Of a stretch of DNA of 64,000 nucleotides, positions 51,794 through 61,456 are shown one piece after another. Numbering within the stretch: the stretch's first letter is position 1; each line of letters opens with the position of its first letter. Source of the DNA: CAZLPW01 sp964561495 (GTDB taxonomy: Bacteria; Fidelibacterota; Marinisomatia; Marinisomatales; UBA1611); the NCBI GenBank assembly GCA_964561495.1, contig CAZLPW010000003.1, forward strand, positions 14,779 to 78,778, read 5' to 3'. The translations under genes were made by a program, and so were the position numbers. The notes under the pieces were generated by a model. That model did no database searches. It had not been told where the DNA came from and saw only the letters and a list, made by a program, of their open reading frames with translations.

Positions 51794-54030
51794 CAAGGTA
51801 TGTAGTTAATTTTTTCTTTATTGTTAGCCTGTCTTTTATAAAAGGTGAACAAGCTTTGTACCAATCTATTAGGATATTTTCTCCAAATAGTTATATTGTT
51901 GAGGTAATAGGTAGTGCTGGTATACCTCTTGATCATTTATCTGGCAAACAAGAATATTATCTAGATATAGTTGCTACTTCCAGCCAAACTTTTTACCTTA
52001 AAGAAATGGGCCTTGATTTAGAAGTTTTAATCGAAGATATGTCAAAATATTTTCAAGAAAGAAGTGTCCCAGAGCATCAAAGAGATTTTCCATTAGGCTC
52101 TATGCAAGGTAATTATACCTGGGATGAGTTAAATACTCGATTTAATGAGCTTAGAGAGATATATGACAATATTCTTTCTGAAAAGGTGACCTTAGGGCAG
52201 TCCGTTGAGGGCAGAGATATTTGGGCATTTAAACTTTCAGACAACCCTAATGTTGATGAAAATGAGCCAGAACTATTGTTTACTGGTTTGACTCATGCAA
52301 GAGAACCACTATCAATGATGAATCTAATATATTTTGTTCAAAAGCTCTGTGAGGGGTATACCATAAACGAAGAAATGACATATTTAGTAAATAATAGAGA
52401 ATTGTGGTTTATCCTCGTCGTTAATCCTGATGGATATGTCTTTAATGAAAGCTATCAGCCTAATGGCGGAGGTATGCACAGGAAAAATAGGCTTAATACT
52501 GATTGCGGTGAAAATACGGAGAGAGGTGTTGATTTAAATAGAAACTATGGATATGGATGGGGTGCAAATAATACAGGGTCTTCACCAAACCCGTGTAGTG
52601 ATACCTATAGAGGCACTTCAGCATTCTCAGAACCAGAGACACAAATTGTAAAGGATTTTATTGATAACCACTCTTTTATGAATGTTCTTCACTATCATTC
52701 ATACGGAAATTATTATATACATCCTTTTGGTCTTGGTAATCTCCCTGAAGAGCCTGACCTTACAACATTTCGAGAAATTGGTAGACAAATGGCTAGAGAA
52801 AATAGTTTTGTAGTTGGGACGGGTCTTGAGACAGTTGGATATACTGTAAATGGAGATGCGGTTGATTGGACCTATGGAAGTCAGGGTTTGGTTACTTATA
52901 CTCCTGAGGTAGGGACATCTAATGATTCGTTTTGGCCTTCGGAGAATAGAGTTATTCCTTTGTGTGCTAATCAGGTACATGCTAATAGTGTGTTCGCGTT
53001 TGTTTCAGGTAATGATATAATTTTAAGTGAAGTAGAATTTTCAGATCGTTTTTTTGAACCTGGAGATAGTATTAATATCGCTATTCAAATACAAAACAGA
53101 GGTCTTATGGATTCTGATGGAAGTATTACAGTCAAAATTGAACAATTAAACTCACTTATTGGATTGCCATTTGATTCTATTTCAGTTGGTCCACTCGAAT
53201 CAAGAGATAGTGATACAATTAGTTTGAATTTTTTTATTTCAAATGATGCAGATATAGGGTCTGAATCTGGTTTTATTATTTCTGCCTATGATCAGTCAAG
53301 TTTTTTACGATATGATACGGTTTCTTTCTTTATAGGTTATCCTGAATTTCTATTTTTTGATGACTTTGAAGGAGGACTAGGCAATTGGCAGGTTGAAGCT
53401 AATTGGGGCTTGTCTGATTTTTCCTATTCGGGTGATTGGGCAATAGGGAATAGCCCAAATGGGGATTATGATAATAATCAAAATACGCAAATTGTCCTAG
53501 AGCTAGATTCTGATCTTTTGTTTTTTGATGGCGTATCTATTTCATTTAAAGCAAGTTGGGAGATTGAACTTTATGATGATTTTGTACAGTTTCAGGCTTA
53601 TGTTCCTAATTGGGGCTGGATCAATCTTCATGGGGAACATACTACTTCTGGGTCTGGTCAGCAAGGCCAGCCGTGGAACTTGCCAGGGTATCATGGACTT
53701 TCAGATGGTTGGGTTGAAGAAACAATTTCTCTTAAACAGTTAAACGGTCTTGTTCCAACTAAACTTAGGTTTATTTTTATTTCAGATAATTATGGTAATG
53801 GGGATGGGTTTTTTCTTGATGATTTTGGAATTTCAGGTTATCCAAATTTTATCCCAGGAGATGTAAATATGGATTCATTTTTAGATGTTTTTGATTTAAT
53901 TAATCTTGCTGATGTAGTGCAGTTAGATAGCTTGGATCAGAACTTAATTTATCTTTATGATATTGATATTAATGGTATTGTTAATATATTTGATATAATT
54001 AATCTTATAAATCAAATAATGGATTATTAA
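51772..54030 (+). CDS. Secreted M14 zinc carboxypeptidase with C-terminal domains and dockerin-like tail
   Basis: A 752-residue secreted protein. ATG at 51772 gives a signal peptide (D-R-K-K-F then a hydrophobic run); the frame is open further upstream inside citrate synthase but without a signal. The M14 domain (about 110-420) has T-H-A-R-E-P (zinc His and Glu), N-P-D-G-Y, D-L-N-R-N-Y-G-Y-G-W-G, H-S-Y-G and T-P-E-V-G-T with the catalytic Glu. An Ig-like linker follows, then a jelly-roll domain starting F-F-D-D-F-E-G. The C-terminus has two dockerin-like repeats (G-D-V-N-M-D and Y-D-I-D-I-N-G, each with F-D-L/I-I-N-L). It probably digests extracellular protein; the tail may bind calcium and anchor it. 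Confidence 0.9.
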   Translation: MDRKKFLTRYVVNFFFIVSLSFIKGEQALYQSIRIFSPNSYIVEVIGSAGIPLDHLSGKQEYYLDIVATSSQTFYLKEMGLDLEVLIEDMSKYFQERSVPEHQRDFPLGSMQGNYTWDELNTRFNELREIYDNILSEKVTLGQSVEGRDIWAFKLSDNPNVDENEPELLFTGLTHAREPLSMMNLIYFVQKLCEGYTINEEMTYLVNNRELWFILVVNPDGYVFNESYQPNGGGMHRKNRLNTDCGENTERGVDLNRNYGYGWGANNTGSSPNPCSDTYRGTSAFSEPETQIVKDFIDNHSFMNVLHYHSYGNYYIHPFGLGNLPEEPDLTTFREIGRQMARENSFVVGTGLETVGYTVNGDAVDWTYGSQGLVTYTPEVGTSNDSFWPSENRVIPLCANQVHANSVFAFVSGNDIILSEVEFSDRFFEPGDSINIAIQIQNRGLMDSDGSITVKIEQLNSLIGLPFDSISVGPLESRDSDTISLNFFISNDADIGSESGFIISAYDQSSFLRYDTVSFFIGYPEFLFFDDFEGGLGNWQVEANWGLSDFSYSGDWAIGNSPNGDYDNNQNTQIVLELDSDLLFFDGVSISFKASWEIELYDDFVQFQAYVPNWGWINLHGEHTTSGSGQQGQPWNLPGYHGLSDGWVEETISLKQLNGLVPTKLRFIFISDNYGNGDGFFLDDFGISGYPNFIPGDVNMDSFLDVFDLINLADVVQLDSLDQNLIYLYDIDINGIVNIFDIINLINQIMDY

Positions 54031-55727
54031 TGAAAATAATTGTTTTATTTTTCATTCTATCAAGTAATATATTAGCTCAAGTGGAAAAGGCAGACATAAT
54101 GCCAGGTAAAAGAGGTGACAATTTTAGAGTTTGGATATATTTTCATGATAAGCCAGGTTCTGTAAATGCTTTTATATCCGAGCGAGCTATACAAAGAAGA
54201 AAAAGAAATAGAGCGTATGAGAGTTCTGGTTGGTATGATAAAGAGGTATCCTCAGAATATGTAAATACTATTAAGAATTTAGGATTAGAAATAAAAAACA
54301 AAAGCAGATGGCTTAATGCTGTTTCAGTCGAAACTGACCTAAATAAAATAAATAATTTATTAGAATATGACTTTGTAAAAAAAATAGAACCCGTTTATAG
54401 ATATACAAAGAAAAAAAAGGTTGCTTTCAAAGATAAAGGAAATGCTATTAATAATAATTCATTGCACAGGGATCTCGATTATGGATATTCTCAAACCCAA
54501 ATTGAGCAGATTAATGCCCACATTGGGCATCAGCGTGGCTATTTTGGACAGGGCGTTCGAATTCTACTTCTAGATACAGGCTATTTATTAGACCACTCTG
54601 CTTTTGATTCACTTAATGTTATTGACCAGTATGATTTTATTAATAATGATAGTATTACCTATAATGAATTGAATCAGGACAATTCTCAACAGATAAATCA
54701 TGGAACGGCCATGTTGAGTATAATAGGTGGCTATTTACCAGGGAGCTTAATTGGACCAGCATATAAATCAGAATATTTACTGGCAAAAACCGAAGATGTC
54801 TCTAATGAAAGCCAAGTCGAGGAAGACAATTATGTTTCTGCCTTGGAATGGGGAGAAGCACTCGGCGCGGATATAAGCTCTTCTTCATTAGGCTACTTAG
54901 ACTGGTATTCATATTGCGATATGGATGGCAATACTGCGGTGACTACCATTGGTGTGGATATTGCTTCTAGTTTGGGGGTGCTCTGTGTGACTTCTGCTGG
55001 TAATTGGGGTGGAACTCCACCAAATCAGGATCCCTGTCAGATCCCTCTAGAGCATTATATCTCAGCTCCTGCGGACGCTGATTCTGTTATCTCTGTCGGA
55101 GCAGTATATGGTACTGGTGAGATTGCCTATTTTAGTTCAAGAGGTCCTTCTTACGATGGCAGGATTAAGCCAGAAGTTTGTGCAATGGGGGTAGGGGTAG
55201 TAGGTGTACAAGTAGGTAGCCAAAATGATATTACGACTATCTATAGTGGGACTTCAGCCTCATGTCCATTAGTTAGTGGTGCTGCTGCTATTATTATGAG
55301 TGCAAAACCTGATTGGACAGCCATGCAAGTAAGGCATGCGATATTATCTACGGCATCAAATTACAGTGCTCCAGACACGACCAAAGGGTATGGGATAGTT
55401 AATATTGCAGATGCCTTAGATTTTGAATTCCCGACAAATTCAATTTTTCCATCAAATATAGTTAATAACTTTCATATTTCTAATGCTTATCCAAACCCTT
55501 TTAACCCCATAGTGTTTTTTAATTTAGATATAGGCTCAAGTATGTTTCTGAAGGTTGAAATTTTAAATTTAAATGGAAAAACTGTATCTGTTCTTTTCAA
55601 TGATAATATTGGAATTTCAAAAACGAGTATAGCATGGGATGGATCAAGCTTTTCATCTGGAATTTATTTTGTCAGAGTTAAAGCTAAAAACAGACATTAC
55701 TTACAGAAAATTACATTATTAAAATAA
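54030..55727 (+). CDS. Secreted subtilisin-like serine peptidase (S8) with C-terminal sorting domain
   Basis: A 565-residue protein with a 16-residue signal peptide and an inhibitor-like propeptide (to about 135). The S8 domain carries the triad Asp in L-L-L-D-T-G-Y (about 185), His in N-H-G-T-A-M (about 228) and Ser in S-G-T-S-A-S-C-P (about 410). The last 80 residues, starting N-A-Y-P-N-P-F-N-P, form the FlgD-like/type-A sorting domain used in FCB bacteria for type IX-style secretion or surface attachment. One-base overlap with the M14 gene implies joint expression of two secreted peptidases. Confidence 0.93.
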   Translation: MKIIVLFFILSSNILAQVEKADIMPGKRGDNFRVWIYFHDKPGSVNAFISERAIQRRKRNRAYESSGWYDKEVSSEYVNTIKNLGLEIKNKSRWLNAVSVETDLNKINNLLEYDFVKKIEPVYRYTKKKKVAFKDKGNAINNNSLHRDLDYGYSQTQIEQINAHIGHQRGYFGQGVRILLLDTGYLLDHSAFDSLNVIDQYDFINNDSITYNELNQDNSQQINHGTAMLSIIGGYLPGSLIGPAYKSEYLLAKTEDVSNESQVEEDNYVSALEWGEALGADISSSSLGYLDWYSYCDMDGNTAVTTIGVDIASSLGVLCVTSAGNWGGTPPNQDPCQIPLEHYISAPADADSVISVGAVYGTGEIAYFSSRGPSYDGRIKPEVCAMGVGVVGVQVGSQNDITTIYSGTSASCPLVSGAAAIIMSAKPDWTAMQVRHAILSTASNYSAPDTTKGYGIVNIADALDFEFPTNSIFPSNIVNNFHISNAYPNPFNPIVFFNLDIGSSMFLKVEILNLNGKTVSVLFNDNIGISKTSIAWDGSSFSSGIYFVRVKAKNRHYLQKITLLK

Positions 55728-55802
55728 TATCAAAAATTCAATCTAATTCTTGCCTTATTAATTAGATTCACCGAAATTCAATCTCGCCCCAGTGTGTTCA
55801 AT

Positions 55803-57581
55803 ATGATTACCAAAATACATAAAATATTAGTTAAAGCGTTTTTTATTTCTAGTTGCTTGTTTTCACAGGAAACAGATAAGGATGCTCTAAGCCCTTTTCC
55901 AGTCGAACTATCGATATATGAGGGCTATCAATCTTTGCTATTAAACTGGTCTTTTAATGATTCAATTGTTCCTCAAAAGATAATGATTAATGCACGAAAA
56001 TCTTCTGATCAAGAATTTTATTTAGTAAAAGAGCTCAAGCCTGATATAAATAAATTTCTTGATAATAGTTGTGAGTCAGGTGAAAGATATTTTTATATTG
56101 TAGAGGTTGAAGATTTTTTTGGAAATATATACTCTAGTGATAGTCAATATCCAGTTTTTGGCACATGTCAAGAATTTGGAGATGCTGTTAAATATGACTC
56201 AACAATCACAGATGTCAAAACAATGATTTTAAAAGAGATAGTTTTAGCAGGATCGATTTTATCTCAAGAATTGGAAATTAAGAGTGTCTTATCTCTTTTT
56301 AATTCAAAAACTATTAACGAAGCATTGTGGATAGAAAACTTTCCAATAAACGAGATATCAAATATTTATTTACAACTTGATTTAATTGAACAAATACTTT
56401 ATGACTCAGATTTAATTGATAAAATCTTAGATAAAGAATTAGCCTATCGCAATCAGTTATATCTTTCCCCTCATGATTGGAATAATAAAATAAAAGAAGA
56501 AATTGAAAAAATTAAATCTGATTGGGTTAAAATATTTTGGAGCTATGAAAAAAGTCTTTCAATTATTTCTGAAATCCCTCCATTATTTGTCTTAGGTGTT
56601 TTTCCATATGAAAATGATAGCACAAAAGTTAAAATTTTGGTTAATGAAAAAAGGCAGCAATATAGTAATATGGAAGAAACATATTTATTATATGAAGATG
56701 AATTTTTAGATTTAACTATCTCTGATAAAGATAGCTTAGGATTAATATTTTTAAATATTCCAAAATATTGGGATCATTTTGATTTAATAAGTAATGGATC
56801 TTTCCTGAAGCGTATTCCTCTTTGGATTTCGGATCCCATTATCAATACTATTGAGGGAGAACTGATTCCTTCTGATTCTGCATTATCATTAAAATTTAAG
56901 GCTGATAGTCTAAGTGCTTGGCTTAATGAGGTTATATGGTCTCCATCTTCATTAAAATTAGATTTAGAGGTCGCTGGAACACCAGAGTTTGATGATTATT
57001 ATGCATTATCATTAAATGATATGTTTATATGGGAGCCTGGTTGGGATTTGAGCTTTGAGACTCAATTTATTGATTCCACCTTTATATTAGATCAAGGCCT
57101 GAATTTTCCTATCCTGCTTTCTTGGAATAAATGGGAAGAAGATGGCTGGAGCCCTGTTGAGTATATGATTTTAGATACGTTGTCCTTACTATTAAATCGT
57201 TTTCCAGATGGAGGGAAGTGGTCTCAGTTAACAAATAATTCAACTCTTGGTACAACTAATAATCCTCTTTCTGAAAATATTGATCAAGAGCTAATACCCG
57301 AGTTTTTTGTTTTATATCAAAATTATCCGAACCCTTTTAATGGTTTAACAAGGTTAACGTTTGATCTTTTAGAGGATTCTATGGTATCATTTTATGTTAC
57401 GGATGCAACAGGAAGAGTCCAAGAAAGGTTTTTAAATAATGAATTTATTAATAGAGGCACATACAACTTTGACTGGAATGGAGAACATTATTCTACAGGA
57501 ATCTACTTTTTCACAATACAAGTACAATCGGGTATTTATGCACCTGCTTTAATGAGCAGAAAAATGATTTATTTAAAATAA
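55803..57581 (+). CDS. Large secreted protein with fibronectin-like N-terminus and C-terminal sorting domain
   Basis: About 592 residues with a signal peptide ending near Ser-Gln. An N-terminal fibronectin-III-like module (L-L-L-N-W-S-F, then Y-F-Y-I-V-E-V-E-D) is followed by a long region of no recognised family, rich in Trp/Asp/Leu (W-S-P-S-S, W-E-P-G-W-D). The C-terminus has N-Y-P-N-P-F-N-G and ends with G-I-Y-F-F-T-I-Q and M-I-Y-L-K, the same sorting-domain type as the S8 peptidase before it. It is likely exported with it. GTG at 55794 is an alternative start. Confidence 0.8.
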   Translation: MITKIHKILVKAFFISSCLFSQETDKDALSPFPVELSIYEGYQSLLLNWSFNDSIVPQKIMINARKSSDQEFYLVKELKPDINKFLDNSCESGERYFYIVEVEDFFGNIYSSDSQYPVFGTCQEFGDAVKYDSTITDVKTMILKEIVLAGSILSQELEIKSVLSLFNSKTINEALWIENFPINEISNIYLQLDLIEQILYDSDLIDKILDKELAYRNQLYLSPHDWNNKIKEEIEKIKSDWVKIFWSYEKSLSIISEIPPLFVLGVFPYENDSTKVKILVNEKRQQYSNMEETYLLYEDEFLDLTISDKDSLGLIFLNIPKYWDHFDLISNGSFLKRIPLWISDPIINTIEGELIPSDSALSLKFKADSLSAWLNEVIWSPSSLKLDLEVAGTPEFDDYYALSLNDMFIWEPGWDLSFETQFIDSTFILDQGLNFPILLSWNKWEEDGWSPVEYMILDTLSLLLNRFPDGGKWSQLTNNSTLGTTNNPLSENIDQELIPEFFVLYQNYPNPFNGLTRLTFDLLEDSMVSFYVTDATGRVQERFLNNEFINRGTYNFDWNGEHYSTGIYFFTIQVQSGIYAPALMSRKMIYLK

Positions 57582-57637
57582 ATTAATTTTTGTTTTCGGT
57601 TTAAACTCAATACATATTATTGTATTTTCACCTTATT

Positions 57638-58345
57638 ATGATAAGGCTCAACTTATTTGTTATTTTAATTTTTGTATTTTTTGGAATACAGGGTTGCACA
57701 TCTCATCCCGCAATACAACCTAATTTACCTGAGCCTGGAACTACGGACATGGGCTTTTCATTTTCTGTTGAAAACATAGTTCCTGTCATTTGGTGGAGAC
57801 GTGGGATTAATGAAAATACTGATATAGGTTTAAGAGTCGGTATCCCTCTCTCAGGTACTGGGATTGATATTAATAGGGTTCTTTTTAGAAAAGAACGAAG
57901 TTGGGAAATTTTAAATTTAGCATATAGCATTAATCCAAATTCTAATTATGATTTGAGTTATATAAGATTTAAAAAAAATCTCAGGTCAAGTAAAATATCT
58001 TGGCTTGGTTTTAGAGTTATGGTTATTCCGAAAGGCGCCGTCCGCAGGGTAAATGAAGATGATTTAAACTATTCTGCTAGCAACCGAGCTGGTTTATTCT
58101 ATGGCAGACAAATGAGTCAAAAGTGGGGGATTGAGTTTGGGTATTTTCATGATTTTAATTCTATGCCCCTAGGTAAGGTTTTTTCAACAGATTGGGATCC
58201 AGCATCTGAGAGTGTAAAGGCTGAATATGGCGACCAATATAAGTTTTATCCACTTACTTCTGGAGGGAATTTGCCTTCTGAATATTCTCGACGGGTTGGA
58301 CTTTCCCTTCAATTATACATGTATTTAGGTAAGTTAAATAAGTAA
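57638..58345 (+). CDS. Outer-membrane lipoprotein with beta-barrel-like body
   Basis: A 235-residue lipoprotein from ATG at 57638: hydrophobic signal and lipobox Gln-Gly-Cys near residue 20. The mature part alternates aromatic and polar residues (G-L-R-V-G-I-P-L, W-L-G-F-R-V-M-V) and ends in L-Q-L-Y-M-Y-L, like small outer-membrane barrels. No named family was recognised. It follows the sorting-domain protein and precedes an operon of uncharacterised cytoplasmic proteins. Confidence 0.7.
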   Translation: MIRLNLFVILIFVFFGIQGCTSHPAIQPNLPEPGTTDMGFSFSVENIVPVIWWRRGINENTDIGLRVGIPLSGTGIDINRVLFRKERSWEILNLAYSINPNSNYDLSYIRFKKNLRSSKISWLGFRVMVIPKGAVRRVNEDDLNYSASNRAGLFYGRQMSQKWGIEFGYFHDFNSMPLGKVFSTDWDPASESVKAEYGDQYKFYPLTSGGNLPSEYSRRVGLSLQLYMYLGKLNK

Positions 58346-58357
58346 TAGAAATCTGGG

Positions 58358-59359
58358 ATGACGGTCTCTAAATTTTTTGAATTTTTAAAGTCAAAAGATA
58401 TTGAAAAATCAAAAGAATTTATTCAAACTGAATTGAATACTGAAAAAGATTTAATAGGTATTATAAGTGATTTAATATTATTTAGTTCTTTAGTATATAG
58501 AAATCATAATAAAAAGATCCATCCTATAATTTTAGTTAATGCATTAAAAAATATTATTGGAGATGATCGAAAGAATCCATCAAAGATACTTTTAAATTTT
58601 TTTATTGAATACTTAAACTTGTTTAAGCTTAGAACGAATGATGACAAATTAATAGATAAAACTTTAAAAGAAGGTCCTAGGGAATCAGAATTTGTATCAG
58701 ATTTACATGATGCATGTCAAGAAGGCGATTCTAAAAAAATAAAAAAAATATCTGCCAGAATATATATTGTTTCAGAAAGATCTAGAGCAGTTCTTGATGC
58801 GCTAGTAGAAGTTGTATTGCAAAACGTAGAGGATAGTATTTTGTTTGTGCATCATTTACTTAGATCTTTTCAGTTTCAAAAATCTAAAAACTCATGGGCA
58901 TTCGTCTGTTCTTTGATCCAAGAAATGGATTTTTTTTCTGTTCCTGATCCTCATAAAGCAAGTATGATTACCCCAAAAGATATTAGAAAAAAAATGATTC
59001 TATCTGGGGAGGTTAATTTATTTTCTTCAGTTGAACGACTGTGGAATGGTGATTATGTGAGAGTTGAAAGTTATAGAAGAGAATTAAGTCATTGGTGTCT
59101 CGAAATGTCGGAAGGTATAAAAATAAAGAATAAGAAAAAACCGATTAGTTTTTCATTTAAAGACAAAAATAATAATTTTTTTATTAACCTAGGGGAATCA
59201 ATTGTTTTAGATAAAAATAAATCTTTAAAAGAAAGGATCAATGGTTTGGTAATTTTAGAATCGCTAAGAGCAATGAAAAAAATGAGCAAATCAAATCAGA
59301 TAGAATCATTAGAAAACTGTTTTGCAAATATTATAGAAAATGAAAATTGGAAAATATAA
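58358..59359 (+). CDS. Uncharacterised 333-residue protein, probably all-helical
   Basis: No signal peptide and no recognised motif. The sequence is mostly helical in appearance, Lys/Glu/Leu/Ile-rich, with a His-His-Leu-Leu segment near residue 168, a Trp-Cys-Leu-Glu segment near 247 and a Lys-rich stretch near 255-262. Its stop lies 20 bases inside the next gene, an MBL-fold hydrolase, so the two are translationally coupled. A scaffold or enzyme role cannot be decided. Confidence 0.6.
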   Translation: MTVSKFFEFLKSKDIEKSKEFIQTELNTEKDLIGIISDLILFSSLVYRNHNKKIHPIILVNALKNIIGDDRKNPSKILLNFFIEYLNLFKLRTNDDKLIDKTLKEGPRESEFVSDLHDACQEGDSKKIKKISARIYIVSERSRAVLDALVEVVLQNVEDSILFVHHLLRSFQFQKSKNSWAFVCSLIQEMDFFSVPDPHKASMITPKDIRKKMILSGEVNLFSSVERLWNGDYVRVESYRRELSHWCLEMSEGIKIKNKKKPISFSFKDKNNNFFINLGESIVLDKNKSLKERINGLVILESLRAMKKMSKSNQIESLENCFANIIENENWKI

Positions 59360-60188
59360 ATTATTTAGTATAGAAACTTCAGAGTTTAGTCTTGATGGTG
59401 GCGCTATGTTTGGTATTATTCCAAAACCGCTATGGGAAAAACAGGCTAATCCAGATGATTTTAATAGGATTAAAATGGTTACTAGATCTTTACTTCTTAT
59501 TAGCGAAACAAAACGAATTTTAATTGATACTGGTAATGGAACTAAATGGAGTAAAAAATTGCGCCACCGTTACAATATTGATAATAGTAGATATTCTATT
59601 GAGATCTCATTGTCAAAATACGGATATAAGCCTGAAGATATTTCAGATGTTATTTGCACTCATCTTCATTTTGATCATGCTGGTGGGAATACCTGTTTTG
59701 ATGGAGATAAAATAATTCCAACTTTTCCAAATGCGAAATATTGGATATCTAAGTTAAACTGGGACCTTGCAAATTGTCCATCTCCAAAAGATTCGGGAAG
59801 CTTTATAGAATCTGATTGGCGTGTTTTAGAAGAAAACAATATGATTAAACTAATTAAAGGAGAGAATTCTTTTATTGATGGGATTGATATTTTTATAACT
59901 AATGGACATACATACGGTTTGATGCATCCAATAATTTCTGATGAAAAAGATACAATTTTTTTTGGTGCTGATATTTTTCCTACGGTAGCACATTTGCAAG
60001 TGCCATGGGTAATGGCATATGACATAGAACCACTTGTGACAATAAAAGAAAAAACAAATTTGCTTAATATGATTCAAAAAAATAATTGGAAAATATTTTT
60101 TGAGCATGATCCCGATATAGAGGCGTGTACAATCAAAACATCAAAGAATAGTTTTATTATAGATAAGCCGATAATAATAAATGAATGA
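59340..60188 (+). CDS. MBL-fold metallo-hydrolase
   Basis: A 282-residue protein with the metal motif T-H-L-H-F-D-H-A-G-G near residue 107, I-L-I-D-T-G-N-G near 60, a third His in T-N-G-H-T-Y-G-L-M-H near 187, G-A-D-I-F-P near 210 and a final F-E-H-D near 256. The layout matches lactonase-like/quorum-quenching-type MBL enzymes that hydrolyse a lactone or ester, but the substrate is unknown. It overlaps the genes on both sides (20 and 8 bases). Confidence 0.88.
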   Translation: MKIGKYKLFSIETSEFSLDGGAMFGIIPKPLWEKQANPDDFNRIKMVTRSLLLISETKRILIDTGNGTKWSKKLRHRYNIDNSRYSIEISLSKYGYKPEDISDVICTHLHFDHAGGNTCFDGDKIIPTFPNAKYWISKLNWDLANCPSPKDSGSFIESDWRVLEENNMIKLIKGENSFIDGIDIFITNGHTYGLMHPIISDEKDTIFFGADIFPTVAHLQVPWVMAYDIEPLVTIKEKTNLLNMIQKNNWKIFFEHDPDIEACTIKTSKNSFIIDKPIIINE

Positions 60189-60546
60189 AGAACGAAAAAA
60201 AGAAGCCTTGTTTATTGAGGGCATGCGTTACTATTCTCAAAAGGAATATTTTGAGTCCCATGAGGTTTGGGAAGAGCTATGGTCTGATTACTATTTGGTA
60301 GATAGAAAATTTATTCAAGCTTTAATTCAATTATCAGTTAGCTTTGTGCATTTAGGCAATAATAATATTAAAGGAGCAAAAAGTTTACTTAATAAAAGTA
60401 AAAACAAATTTAAAGAATATTCAGGAAATCATAGAGGAATTAATGTGCCAAAACTTTTAACTGAAATTGAAATTGTTTTAGATAAATACAACAATTTTAA
60501 AGGAGCAGATACTTTTGATTGGGATAGTGTTCCCTTATTAGATTAG
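60181..60546 (+). CDS. DUF309-family protein
   Basis: A 121-residue helical protein with the family core E-G-M-R-Y-Y near residue 13, then Y-F-E-S-H-E-V-W-E-E-L-W, followed by F-I-Q-A-L-I-Q-L-S-V. The H-E-x-W-E-x-x-W motif is the hallmark. Function is unknown. It overlaps the MBL gene by 8 bases and its stop is followed directly by the next ATG. Confidence 0.9.
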   Translation: MNEERKKEALFIEGMRYYSQKEYFESHEVWEELWSDYYLVDRKFIQALIQLSVSFVHLGNNNIKGAKSLLNKSKNKFKEYSGNHRGINVPKLLTEIEIVLDKYNNFKGADTFDWDSVPLLD

Positions 60547-60897
60547 ATGGCCATGATTGAGATTTTATTATTTGTAAAGGATTTTGAACTTGGATCGAAA
60601 ATATCTGAACGTTGTGTAGATCAAGGCAGAAATGTGGAGTTTAGCGATGAGAAGAGCGATCCAGCGAATTTCCCAGAGTCTATAAAATTGGCAATAGTTG
60701 ATTTTGATGAGGAGGTGTTTTCATCTGTTGGCTTGGTATCAGGGTTGAAGCAAAGAAATTTAAAAATAATAGGAACTATGCAAAAAATTAGTAATCATGA
60801 TCAGAGTAGACTTCGTTCTTCTGGATGTGATATTATTTTGACAAAATCAAGTATTGTAAAAAACTTGCCTAATTTATTTTCTGAATTTTTAGATTAG
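60547..60897 (+). CDS. Response-regulator-receiver-like small protein
   Basis: A 116-residue protein whose pattern of alternating strands and helices resembles a CheY-like receiver: I-L-L-F-V-K-D, A-I-V-D-F-D-E-E near residue 51 with an Asp where phosphorylation occurs, I-I-G-T near 77 with a Thr, and I-L-T-K-S near 100 with the conserved Lys. The first acidic pair is weak, so it may be a degenerate receiver. ATG at 60553 is another possible start. Last gene of the overlapping 58.3-60.9 kb set. Confidence 0.6.
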   Translation: MAMIEILLFVKDFELGSKISERCVDQGRNVEFSDEKSDPANFPESIKLAIVDFDEEVFSSVGLVSGLKQRNLKIIGTMQKISNHDQSRLRSSGCDIILTKSSIVKNLPNLFSEFLD

Positions 60898-61036
60898 TTT
60901 TTATAAAGCTACGTTTCTCATTGAATTTACAATCTTCATTTTACTAGATTTTTGCCTTAGTGCTTTTGTATAATATATAAATGATAATAACTGGAATTTG
61001 AAAAATTAACTAAAAAAATTTGCATTATACAAATAA

Positions 61037-61456
61037 ATGAAGTATCCAGTTCTTACTAAAAAATACCACTTTTGTGCATCGCATAAATATGGAAATCCAA
61101 AATGGACCGAAAAAGAAAATATAGATGTTTTTAAAAAAGATTATAATATTCATGGTCATAATTATGTTTTGGAGGTATCTGTAACTGGCCCTATTAATCC
61201 TGATACTGGTTGGCTGGTAGATTTAAATAAGCTTAATAAATTAGTTAAGTCTCATGTAGTGGATATTATTGACCATTCCCATATTGAATTAGATATTGAT
61301 TGGTTTAATAATAGACAACCTTCATCGGAAAATATTTTAATTTGGGTTTGGGAACAACTCGCATCTAGGTTAACGGATTGTAAGCTTTATCGGCTTCGGC
61401 TCGTTGAAACCCACTCTATACATACAGACTATTATGGAGGCAAAGGTGAATTTTAA
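61037..61456 (+). CDS. queD: 6-pyruvoyl-tetrahydropterin synthase/QueD-like protein with Cys-to-Asp change
   Basis: A 139-residue T-fold protein. Zinc His in C-A-S-H-K-Y near residue 16 and I-H-G-H-N-Y near 46, a W-L-V-D-L-N-K-L strand, the active His in D-H-S-H near 84 and the pterin-binding Glu in L-V-E-T-H near 125 are present. Where family members have a catalytic Cys before the H-G-H motif, this protein has K-K-D-Y-N, with Asp nearest to the Cys position. The two following genes are a queuosine-precursor transporter and folE, so its likely place is the preQ0/queuosine branch from dihydroneopterin triphosphate; the altered residue could change the product. Confidence 0.82.
   Translation: MKYPVLTKKYHFCASHKYGNPKWTEKENIDVFKKDYNIHGHNYVLEVSVTGPINPDTGWLVDLNKLNKLVKSHVVDIIDHSHIELDIDWFNNRQPSSENILIWVWEQLASRLTDCKLYRLRLVETHSIHTDYYGGKGEF

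Noticed and set aside
60990..61036. TTGAAA ... CATTAT as a promoter for queD
   Set aside because: Spacing is about 19 bases and the region is uniformly AT-rich, so the match is not distinguishable from chance.
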